From: Gammaproteobacteria bacterium
Lineage (GTDB): Bacteria > Pseudomonadota > Gammaproteobacteria > Xanthomonadales > Xanthomonadaceae
NCBI GenBank assembly: GCA_025360985.1
Contig: JANYBA010000125.1
Coordinates: 1-10,224, forward strand
Length of the DNA stretch: 10,224 nt
Direction of reading: 5' to 3'
Shown here: positions 1 through 6,444 of the stretch, piece by piece
Layout of the letters: each line of letters opens with the position of its first letter
Position numbering within the stretch: the first letter of the stretch is position 1
Position numbers and translations under genes: made by a program
Notes under the pieces: model-generated
Database searches by the model: none
What the model was told of the DNA's origin: nothing
The model's input: only the letters and a program-made list of their open reading frames with translations

Positions 1-630
<630 letters not shown>

Positions 631-636
631 CGTGCG

Positions 637-640
637 CTCC
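637..640 (-). promoter_or_regulatory. Shine-Dalgarno for the SDR gene
   Basis: GGAG on the minus strand, 6 nt before the ATG at 630, fixes that start. It is one of the few clear ribosome-binding sites on the minus-strand arm. Confidence 0.6.
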
Positions 641-649
641 GTGGTTGTG

Positions 650-1231
650 TCAGGCCGCCTGGAAGCGCGGCAGGTGTTCGAGCAGGCGTTGCAAGCGCTG
701 GTGGGCATCGTCCTCGACCAGCAGGGCCTGCCGCTCGACGCAGGTCAAGGGCAACCATTCGGCCAGGCGCCAACCCACCCAATCGGCGTCTTCCAGTTCG
801 GGCTTGGAGCAATCGACGCCGGCGCGATCGAGCAAGCGCGCCAGCAACTGCGCCATCAGTTCGTGTTCGGGTCGAATGCGCGTGGTCGGCGATCCACCGC
901 GCCATTCAACGTCGGCCATGATCAGGCCATTGTCGCGCACGCGCGTCTGCAGCACGTGGAAGCGCCGCGCACCTTGGACGGTGATGCCGAGCAGGCCGTC
1001 GTCGGTGCTGGCGAAATCGACGATCCGCGCCTCGCAACCGAGCGCGGCGGGCAACGCCGGTTCGCCCACTTCCTGGCCCTCGAGGATCAGGCAGACGCCG
1101 AAGCCAGAGTCGCTGCGCGTGCAATCGCGCACGAGGTCGAGGTAACGCGGTTCGAAGATCCGCAAGGGCAGGCGCGCGCCGGGCAGCAGCACGGTGTTGA
1201 GCGGAAACAGTGGCAGCGGACGGGCGCTCAC
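650..1231 (-). CDS. Stand-alone LON substrate-binding (LON-N) domain protein
   Basis: A 193-aa protein made of the N-terminal substrate-recognition domain of Lon protease without the AAA+ or Ser-Lys protease domains. Seen: the typical opening LPLFPLNTVLLPG (residues 6-18) and LRIFEPRYLDLV (23-34), FGVCLI at 44-49, and an acidic/aromatic helical C-terminal half (PEHELMAQLL to the end). Proteins of this size are widespread in proteobacteria; cytoplasmic roles in substrate binding are supposed, not proven. The start is GTG at 1229-1231. The frame runs open further upstream into mpl but that part is an out-of-frame shadow of mpl, and no ATG lies near the conserved N-terminus. No Shine-Dalgarno is visible; instead TACACT (1238-1243, minus strand) lies 6 nt before the GTG, suggesting a leaderless mRNA. 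It is separated from mpl by a REP pair and followed after 19 bp by the SDR gene. Confidence 0.88.
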   Translation of the reverse strand: MSARPLPLFPLNTVLLPGARLPLRIFEPRYLDLVRDCTRSDSGFGVCLILEGQEVGEPALPAALGCEARIVDFASTDDGLLGITVQGARRFHVLQTRVRDNGLIMADVEWRGGSPTTRIRPEHELMAQLLARLLDRAGVDCSKPELEDADWVGWRLAEWLPLTCVERQALLVEDDAHQRLQRLLEHLPRFQAA

Positions 1232-1237
1232 GCTTGC

Positions 1238-1243
1238 AGTGTA
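1238..1243 (-). promoter_or_regulatory. Candidate -10 box for the LON-domain gene (leaderless)
   Basis: TACACT on the minus strand matches TATAAT at 4 of 6 positions, including the key first T, second A and last T. Only 6 nt separate it from the GTG start, so transcription would begin at or next to the start codon. No convincing -35 is visible at 16-18 bp (CCACAA is the best), so this is tentative. Confidence 0.35.
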
Positions 1244-1260
1244 GCTACGCACGGGACCGC

Positions 1261-1327
1261 TTGTGGGAGGGGCTTCAGCCCCGACGTCTTTGGCGGCGCT
1301 AAGTCGGGGCTGAAGCCCCTCCCACAA
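1261..1327. repeat. REP-type inverted pair (two 25-bp arms, 17-bp spacer)
   Basis: Positions 1261-1285 and 1303-1327 are perfect reverse complements (25 of 25), separated by 17 bp. Each arm contains its own palindrome GGGGCT-TC-AGCCCC preceded by GTGGGA, the layout of GTRG-headed REP sequences (family knowledge: pairs of such REPs are scattered in intergenic DNA of Xanthomonadales and Pseudomonas, mobilised by RAYT/TnpA-REP proteins). The element fills the 104-bp space between the mpl stop and the LON-gene start. Transcribed from mpl it would fold into a very stable hairpin and may act as a terminator or RNA-stability element; there is no long U-tract after the stem on the minus strand, so intrinsic termination is uncertain. 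Confidence 0.85.
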
Positions 1328-1335
1328 AAGCGCTC

Positions 1336-2697
1336 CTACCGGCCTGCCAGCGCCGCCAGCGTGCGCCGCGGCGCGCCTTCGAAGCCGCCGTTGGACATGA
1401 ACACCAGGAAGTCGCCCGGCTGCAGCAGTTCGGTTAGTCGCGCGATGAGTGCGTCGACCGTCGGGAGTGCCTCGCCCTGCCCACGCAGCCCGGCGATCAC
1501 CTTGCCGGCATCCCAGGCGAGCTCCGGCCGATGCAGGAAAACCACGACGTCGGCTTCGGCCAAGGACGGCGCGATCTGGGCGGCGTGGGCGCCCAGGCGC
1601 ATCGAATTGCTGCGCGGCTCCATCGCTACCACGATCCGCGCCCTGCCGACGCGCGCGCGCAGGCCTTCGAGCGTGGTGCGAATCGCGGTCGGGTGATGGG
1701 CGAAATCGTCGTAGACGGTCACGTCGCGGGCGCTGCCGAGCAGCTCCATCCGGCGCTTGACGCTGACGAAATCCGTTAGCCGCGGGATCACGGCAGCGAC
1801 ATCCACGCCAACCGCGGCGGCGGCGGCCAAGGCCGCCAGACCGTTCATCACGCTGTGGCGGCCGGTCATGGCCCAACGCACGGTGCCGACATCGGCGCCA
1901 CGGTGGCGGACCACGAATTCGGAGCCATCGTCGCGCAGCAGGTGCGCCGACCAATCGAATTCGCCACCGATTCCGAAGCGCTCGACCGGCGTCCAGCAAC
2001 CCATCGCGAGGACTTCCGCCAGCGCCGCGTCTTCGCCATTGACGATCAGCCGCCCGTTGCCGGGGACGCTGCGCACGAAATGGTGGAACTGGCGCTGGAT
2101 CGCCGCCAGGTCCGGAAAGATGTCGGCGTGGTCGTACTCGAGGTTATTGAGGATCGCGACCGTCGGCCGGTAGTGCACGAACTTCGAGCGCTTGTCGAAG
2201 AACGCCGTGTCGTACTCATCGGCCTCGACCACGAACTCCTTGCCCGTGCCCAGGCGCGCGGAGACGCCGAAGTTTTCCGGCACGCCGCCGACCAGGAAAC
2301 CGGGATCGCGGCCGGCGACCTCGAGCAGGTAGGCGAGGATCGAAGTCGTCGTGGTCTTGCCGTGCGTGCCGGCCACCGCCAGCGTCGTGCGGCCGGGCAG
2401 CACGTTGTCGCGCAACCACTCGGCGCCCGAGGTATAGGGCAAGCGCGCGTTGAGCACGTGCTCGACCGCGGCGTTGCCGCGCGACAAGGCGTTGCCGATC
2501 ACGGCGATGTCGGTGTCCGCGCTGATGTGGCCGGGCGCATAGCCCTGCGACAGCGTGATGCCGAGTTGCTCGAGCTGGGTCGACATGGGCGGGTAGACGC
2601 TCTGGTCCGAGCCATCGACGGCGTGGCCGAGTTCGCGTGCGAGCGCCGCGACGCCGCCCATGAAGGTGCCGGCGATGCCAAGGATGTGCAGTTTCAT
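1336..2697 (-). CDS. mpl: UDP-N-acetylmuramate:L-alanyl-gamma-D-glutamyl-meso-diaminopimelate ligase
   Basis: Mpl (453 aa) joins the recycled tripeptide L-Ala-gamma-D-Glu-meso-Dap to UDP-MurNAc in an ATP-dependent step, returning old cell-wall peptide to murein synthesis in the cytoplasm. Seen: Rossmann-like N-terminus with HILGIAGTFMGG (residues 4-15), Mur-ligase P-loop AGTHGKTTTT (109-118), the central domain signature VEADEYDTAFFDKRSKF (157-173), NNLEYDHADIF (184-194), GRHSVMNGLAA (289-299), DDFAHHPTAI (330-339) and a C-terminal MSNGGF (444-449). The TFMGG and FFDKRSKF segments distinguish Mpl from MurC. The length is normal. The chosen ATG (2697) overlaps the adk stop as TGATG; a TTG one codon upstream is possible but less likely. 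There is no strong Shine-Dalgarno, so translation is probably coupled to adk. The TAG stop lies within GGTAGGAGCG, a string resembling the head of another REP copy. Confidence 0.96.
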   Translation of the reverse strand: MKLHILGIAGTFMGGVAALARELGHAVDGSDQSVYPPMSTQLEQLGITLSQGYAPGHISADTDIAVIGNALSRGNAAVEHVLNARLPYTSGAEWLRDNVLPGRTTLAVAGTHGKTTTTSILAYLLEVAGRDPGFLVGGVPENFGVSARLGTGKEFVVEADEYDTAFFDKRSKFVHYRPTVAILNNLEYDHADIFPDLAAIQRQFHHFVRSVPGNGRLIVNGEDAALAEVLAMGCWTPVERFGIGGEFDWSAHLLRDDGSEFVVRHRGADVGTVRWAMTGRHSVMNGLAALAAAAAVGVDVAAVIPRLTDFVSVKRRMELLGSARDVTVYDDFAHHPTAIRTTLEGLRARVGRARIVVAMEPRSNSMRLGAHAAQIAPSLAEADVVVFLHRPELAWDAGKVIAGLRGQGEALPTVDALIARLTELLQPGDFLVFMSNGGFEGAPRRTLAALAGR

Positions 2698-3275
2698 CAA
2701 CCGACGTCGGCGTAGGGGCTGATCGCTTCGAGGATGCGGGTGAAGACGTCGTCGAGCGAACCGACGCCGTCCAGGTGCGCGAGCTTGCCCTGGGTGCGGT
2801 AGTGGTCGACGACCGGCGCGGTCTGTTCTTCGTAAACGCGCAGCCGATTGCGCACCGCTTCCGGGCTGTCGTCGGCGCGGCCCTCGGCCTGGGCGCGGCC
2901 GGCGAGGCGGGCGACCAGCAATTCCTGGTCGACCTCAAGTTGGATCGCCAGGTCCATCGACTGTCCGATCCGGTCGAGCAGCACGTCCAGCGCATTGGCC
3001 TGGCTGAGGTTGCGTGGATAGCCATCGAGGATAAAACCGTGGACGGTATCGCTGCGCTGGAAGCGTTCCTCGAGCATGCCGAGCACGATTTCGTCCGAGA
3101 CGAGGTTACCGGCCGACATGATCGCCTTGGCCTGCAAGCCGAGCGGCGTGCCGGCCGCGACGGCCGCGCGAAGCAGTTCGCCGGTCGAAATATGCGGCAC
3201 CTGCAAATGCTCGCGCAGGCGCGTGGCCTGGGTGCCTTTGCCTGATCCGGGCGCGCCGAGTAAGACCAATCGCAT
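2697..3275 (-). CDS. adk: Adenylate kinase, short form
   Basis: Adenylate kinase (192 aa) interconverts ATP + AMP and 2 ADP in the cytoplasm. Seen: P-loop GAPGSGKGTQ (residues 7-16), AMP-site TGELLR (31-36), GFILDGYPR (80-88, with R88), LAGRAQAEGR followed by DDSPEAVRNRL (124-145), and the C-terminal half of the core. The LID is the short type, without the Cys4 zinc finger and the roughly 27-residue insertion of long-form enzymes such as that of E. coli; short forms are usual in Xanthomonadales. At position 33 the usual Asp of TGD is Glu. It starts at ATG 3273-3275 with no clear Shine-Dalgarno; TATAAG lies 11 nt upstream, implying a leader of only a few nucleotides. Its stop overlaps the mpl start by one base, so adk-mpl is an operon. 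It is divergent from pfp. Confidence 0.96.
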   Translation of the reverse strand: MRLVLLGAPGSGKGTQATRLREHLQVPHISTGELLRAAVAAGTPLGLQAKAIMSAGNLVSDEIVLGMLEERFQRSDTVHGFILDGYPRNLSQANALDVLLDRIGQSMDLAIQLEVDQELLVARLAGRAQAEGRADDSPEAVRNRLRVYEEQTAPVVDHYRTQGKLAHLDGVGSLDDVFTRILEAISPYADVG

Positions 3276-3286
3276 CTTGCGGAAAG

Positions 3287-3292
3287 CTTATA
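3287..3292 (-). promoter_or_regulatory. Candidate -10 box for adk-mpl
   Basis: TATAAG on the minus strand (5 of 6 to TATAAT) lies 11 nt before the adk ATG. Expected transcription starts would give a 5' leader of about 4 nt. The DNA 16-18 bp upstream is GC-rich and shows no good -35. The hexamer itself is striking in this GC-rich spacer. Confidence 0.45.
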
Positions 3293-3366
3293 GTGGCGTG
3301 GCCGACCGGCCGCGCGGGACAACCACGCTACCGGGCCGCCCCCCGGCAAGTCAACAAAACCTCGCT

Positions 3367-3372
3367 AAAGGG
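3367..3372 (+). promoter_or_regulatory. Shine-Dalgarno for pfp
   Basis: AAAGGG lies 9 nt before the ATG at 3382 and selects this start over in-frame upstream codons that run back into the antisense of adk. No convincing -10/-35 pair was found for pfp within the 106-bp spacer. Confidence 0.5.
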
Positions 3373-3381
3373 TTGATTCGC

Positions 3382-4638
3382 ATGAGCAAACCGACGCTGC
3401 TTTATGCCCAGTCCGGGGGCGTCACCGCCGTCATCAACGCCACCGCGAGCGGAGTGATCCAGGCCGCGCGCAAGCACAAGATGAAAGTGTTGGCCGCGCG
3501 CAACGGCATCCTCGGCGTCCTGCGCGAGGAATTGTTCGACACCTCGCGGATGACGCCGGACCAGGTCCGCGCCCTCGCGCACACGCCGGGCGGAGCCTTT
3601 GGCACCTGCCGGGTCAAGCTCAAATCGGTCGAGCAGGACCGCGCCCGCTATGAACGGCTGATCGAAGTCATGCGCGCCCACGACGTGCGCTGGTTCCTCT
3701 ACAACGGCGGCAACGATTCGGCCGATACCGCGCTGAAGCTTTCGCAGTTGGCGCAGACGATGGACTACCCGCTCACCTGCATTGGCGTCCCCAAGACCGT
3801 GGACAACGACCTGGTGCTGACCGACTGCTGCCCGGGTTTCGGCTCGGCGGCGAAATACACGGCGGTGTCGCTGGCGGAAGCCGCGCTCGACGTCGCGGCG
3901 ATGGCCGAAACATCGACCAAGGTCTTCGTCTACGAAACCATGGGCCGCCACGCCGGCTGGTTGGCGGCGGCGGCGGGCCTGGCCGGGAAATCCGCCGACG
4001 ACGCCCCGCACCTGATCCTTTTCCCGGAAATCCCCTTCGATGAAGCGGCCTTCCTCGAGCGAGTGAAGGCGACGGTGGCCCGGGTCGGCTACTGCGTGGT
4101 CGCGGTGTCGGAAGGCGTTCGCCGGCCGGACGGAAAATTCCTCGCCGGATCCGAAGGCAGCATCGACGCTTTCGGCCATTCGCAATTGGGTGGCGTCGGC
4201 CCCCTGGTCGCCGGCCTGGTGAAGGATCAGCTCGGCCTCAAGGTGCACTGGGCCGTACCCGATTACCTGCAGCGCTCGGCGCGGCACCTGGCCTCGAAGA
4301 CCGACCTTGCCCACGCCCTGGCGGTCGGCAAGGCGGCGGTCGATTACGCCCGCAAGGGCATGAACGGGACCATGCCGATCATCCAGCGCGTGTCTGATCG
4401 ACCGTATCGCTGGAAAATCGCGCCGGCGGCGCTGGCCGACATCGCCAATCACGAAAAAACCATGCCGGCCGACTTCATTCGCGCCGACGGCTACGGCATC
4501 ACCGCGCGTTGCCGCCGTTACCTGGCACCGCTCATTTCCGGCCAGGCCCCGGTACCCTATGGGCCGGATGGCCTGCCGCGCCACGCTGTCCCCAAGCTTC
4601 CCCTTGCCACCAAACAACTGCCCGGGATGACGCCATGA
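3382..4638 (+). CDS. pfp: Pyrophosphate-dependent 6-phosphofructokinase (PPi-PFK)
   Basis: Transfers phosphate between PPi and fructose 6-phosphate, reversibly, replacing ATP-PFK and FBPase at this step of glycolysis (EC 2.7.1.90). It has 418 aa, a normal length for bacterial PPi-PFK. Seen: LLYAQSGGVTAVINAT at the N-terminus (residues 6-21), GGNDS (109-113) where ATP-PFKs have GGDGS, GVPKTVDND (135-143) where they have G-TIDND, and YETMGRHAGW (184-193), which binds the sugar phosphate. D112 and K138 are the two residues known to set PPi preference (equivalent to Gly104 and Gly124 of E. coli PfkA). D141 in TVDND is the expected catalytic base. The start ATG has AAAGGG 9 nt upstream. It is divergent from adk and overlaps the next gene by 4 nt (ATGA). 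hppA, another PPi-using enzyme, lies four genes downstream. Confidence 0.95.
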   Translation: MSKPTLLYAQSGGVTAVINATASGVIQAARKHKMKVLAARNGILGVLREELFDTSRMTPDQVRALAHTPGGAFGTCRVKLKSVEQDRARYERLIEVMRAHDVRWFLYNGGNDSADTALKLSQLAQTMDYPLTCIGVPKTVDNDLVLTDCCPGFGSAAKYTAVSLAEAALDVAAMAETSTKVFVYETMGRHAGWLAAAAGLAGKSADDAPHLILFPEIPFDEAAFLERVKATVARVGYCVVAVSEGVRRPDGKFLAGSEGSIDAFGHSQLGGVGPLVAGLVKDQLGLKVHWAVPDYLQRSARHLASKTDLAHALAVGKAAVDYARKGMNGTMPIIQRVSDRPYRWKIAPAALADIANHEKTMPADFIRADGYGITARCRRYLAPLISGQAPVPYGPDGLPRHAVPKLPLATKQLPGMTP

Positions 4639-5606
4639 AAACCATGCTTCCGCTGTTCGCTGCCCTGCTGCTGCTGTCGATCCTGCCCCAGCACCTGGAT
4701 GCGCAAGCCGGTACCGGCAACCTGTATCGGGTCACCACCAAGATGGAGATGGTCGGCATGCCGTTCGCGATGCCGGCGCGCACCAACGAGGTCTGCGGCC
4801 CGAAGCAAGGCGGCGGCCAGGCGATGGTCCCGCACCAGGACAACTGCCAGGTGCTCGACTTCCAGGTCAACGGCAACAAATCGAGTTTCCGCATGGTTTG
4901 CACCGGGCGCGAGTCGATGACCGGCACCGGCGAATTCGAGATGCTTGGTGCCGCCGGCTATCGCGGCAAGATCACCGCCGAGATGCAAGGCATGCAGATG
5001 GTCATGAACTTCGACGGCAAGCGCATCGGCGATTGCAACTACGCCACCGATTCGCCACAGGCCAAGGGCCAGGCCATGGTCGCCAAGTCCTGCGACCAGA
5101 TGCTGGCGCAACCCGCCGACGCGCTGATCATGGCCGGCGCGAATTTCAAGGAAGGCACGATGTGCCACGCCAAGATGTCGGTGTATTGCGGCAAGGTCCT
5201 GCCCCTGGCCAATGACCTCAAGGCGATCCGCAACCTCGATGCCGCCGACGCGTCCATGCGCCAGTCGGGCGCCACCGACAACGCCCCCTGGGAAACGATG
5301 AAAGCCTGCGGGCTGGGCGGTCGCTCCGCCGTCATGGCCAAGGCCTGCCCGAAAGCCCTGGCCAGCGGCGACATGGATTTCATCACCAGTTTCTGCCCAG
5401 CCCAGGTCGACGCCGCTTGCGCCAAGGCCGATCCCAAGAGCTCCGCCGACTTCCTCGTCGACCATTGCCCGGCGCGCGCGCAGACCATCGCCGCTCAGCA
5501 ATGCGCCGGCCGCGACTTCACCGCGATGATGGGTTCGCCCTACGCCGGCTTCTGCGGAAAAATGGCCGGGCAACGCTTGAATCGCAAGCCGAAGCCGAGC
5601 AACTGA
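4635..5606 (+). CDS. Secreted cysteine-rich protein with N-terminal DUF3617-type domain
   Basis: A 323-aa protein of unknown function. Seen: a Sec-type signal peptide (residues 1 to about 25, MKTMLPLFAALLLLSILPQ, then a DAQA site), so it is predicted periplasmic; no lipobox. Residues about 28-135 have the layout of DUF3617 proteins: G-L-YRVTTKMEMVGMPFAMP, EVCGP, a C71 region, MVCTG (87-91) and a GYRGKI strand (108-113). The rest (about 134-310) carries many spaced cysteines. Fourteen Cys occur in the mature protein (54, 71, 89, 134, 153, 177, 185, 225, 238, 254, 262, 278, 290, 307), an even number compatible with disulfides; C-P or C-G follows several of them. The start ATG overlaps the pfp stop (ATGA) and has GGGA 7 nt upstream, so it is translated with pfp. 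The DUF assignment rests on recalled pattern only. Confidence 0.82.
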   Translation: MKTMLPLFAALLLLSILPQHLDAQAGTGNLYRVTTKMEMVGMPFAMPARTNEVCGPKQGGGQAMVPHQDNCQVLDFQVNGNKSSFRMVCTGRESMTGTGEFEMLGAAGYRGKITAEMQGMQMVMNFDGKRIGDCNYATDSPQAKGQAMVAKSCDQMLAQPADALIMAGANFKEGTMCHAKMSVYCGKVLPLANDLKAIRNLDAADASMRQSGATDNAPWETMKACGLGGRSAVMAKACPKALASGDMDFITSFCPAQVDAACAKADPKSSADFLVDHCPARAQTIAAQQCAGRDFTAMMGSPYAGFCGKMAGQRLNRKPKPSN

Positions 5607-5628
5607 TCGTCGCGACCCGGCCTTCAGG

Positions 5629-6444
5629 ATGAGGCGGGTCGGCACTTTCCTGCTCGCGCTGCTGCTGGCAGGATCCGCGCCCGCCGCGCCTGTTGGCGCG
5701 CCGACGGATGCCTATCCCGACATCGCCCGCGCCTATTGGGTCGAGGTCGACGGCCAGCCGGTCTGGTCCGGTCGCCCGGATGCGCGCCTGCCGATGGCGA
5801 GTCTGACGAAATTGATGACCGCCTTGCTGGTCGCCGAGTCCGCCGACTTCGATGCAGTCGTGACCATCGGTCGGTCCGCCGCCAACGAGACCGGCACGCG
5901 CATCGGGCTCACAGCGGGCGAACGGGTTCGCGCCCGCGACTTGTTCACCGCGATGCTGGTGCGCTCGGCCAACGACGCCTGTCGCGCCCTGGCCGATTGG
6001 CAGGCAGGCGACCAGGTCGCCTTCGTGGCCCGGATGAACGCCCGCGCCGCGGCCATGGGAATGCGCAACACCCACTACACCGATGCCTGCGGCCACGACG
6101 ACGCGCAGCAATACAGCAGCGTCCGCGACCTGGCCACCCTCGCGCACGCCGCGATCCGCCAGCCGGCGATCCTCGCTGCCGCCGCGCGGCGCGAGTTCCG
6201 GTTCAAGAGCCTCGACGGACGAAGCCATGGCGCGCGCAGCACCAACGCCCTGCTCGGCATCGTCGCGGGCGCGCAAGGCCTGAAGACCGGCTACACACCC
6301 GGTGCGGGTCGCTGCCTGGTGGCGCTTGCCGAACGCGATGGCGTGCAGGTGCTGGCCGTGCTCCTGCACGCGCCGGATCGCTGGTGGGACAGCGCCGGCT
6401 TGCTGGAACTGGCCTTCAAGCGGGCGCGACCGGCGACGCCATGA
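5629..6444 (+). CDS. D-alanyl-D-alanine carboxypeptidase, peptidase S11 (PBP5/6-like), minimal form
   Basis: Periplasmic serine carboxypeptidase predicted to remove the terminal D-Ala of murein pentapeptides. Seen in 271 aa: a signal peptide (residues 1 to about 20, MRRVGTFLLALLLAGSAPAA), S58-x-x-K61 in MASLTKLMTA, S113-A-N115 in VRSANDAC, and K219-T-G in GLKTGYTPGAG. All three active-site motifs are intact and spaced as in S11 enzymes. The protein ends soon after the penicillin-binding domain: the beta-rich C-terminal domain and the amphipathic anchor helix of PBP5 (about 400 aa) are absent, so it is probably soluble in the periplasm. The ATG at 5629 lies 22 nt after the preceding stop; the only purine-rich match, CAGG, is too close to be a normal Shine-Dalgarno. 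The stop overlaps the next start (ATGA). Beta-lactamase is unlikely given the KTG context and neighbours. Confidence 0.92.
   Translation: MRRVGTFLLALLLAGSAPAAPVGAPTDAYPDIARAYWVEVDGQPVWSGRPDARLPMASLTKLMTALLVAESADFDAVVTIGRSAANETGTRIGLTAGERVRARDLFTAMLVRSANDACRALADWQAGDQVAFVARMNARAAAMGMRNTHYTDACGHDDAQQYSSVRDLATLAHAAIRQPAILAAAARREFRFKSLDGRSHGARSTNALLGIVAGAQGLKTGYTPGAGRCLVALAERDGVQVLAVLLHAPDRWWDSAGLLELAFKRARPATP

Noticed and set aside
1232..1999. N-terminal extension of the LON-domain protein into mpl
   Set aside because: The extension is an alternative frame of mpl; the LON-N domain begins right after the GTG at 1231.
3331..3346. Short GC hairpin CCGGG...CCCGG in the adk-pfp spacer
   Set aside because: The stem is only 5 bp with no T-tract, which is expected by chance in such GC-rich DNA.
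3076..3381. N-terminal extension of pfp back to 3076
   Set aside because: It runs antisense through adk; the ATG at 3382 has a Shine-Dalgarno and matches the family N-terminus.
3328..4617. 429-codon open frame antisense to pfp
   Set aside because: Same composition artefact; no recognisable domain, and the sense strand has intact PFK motifs.
4557..5645. 362-codon open frame antisense to the DUF3617-type gene
   Set aside because: Low-complexity Gly/Ala/His-rich product without signal peptide or motif; the sense strand has a signal peptide, a Shine-Dalgarno and an ATGA overlap with pfp.
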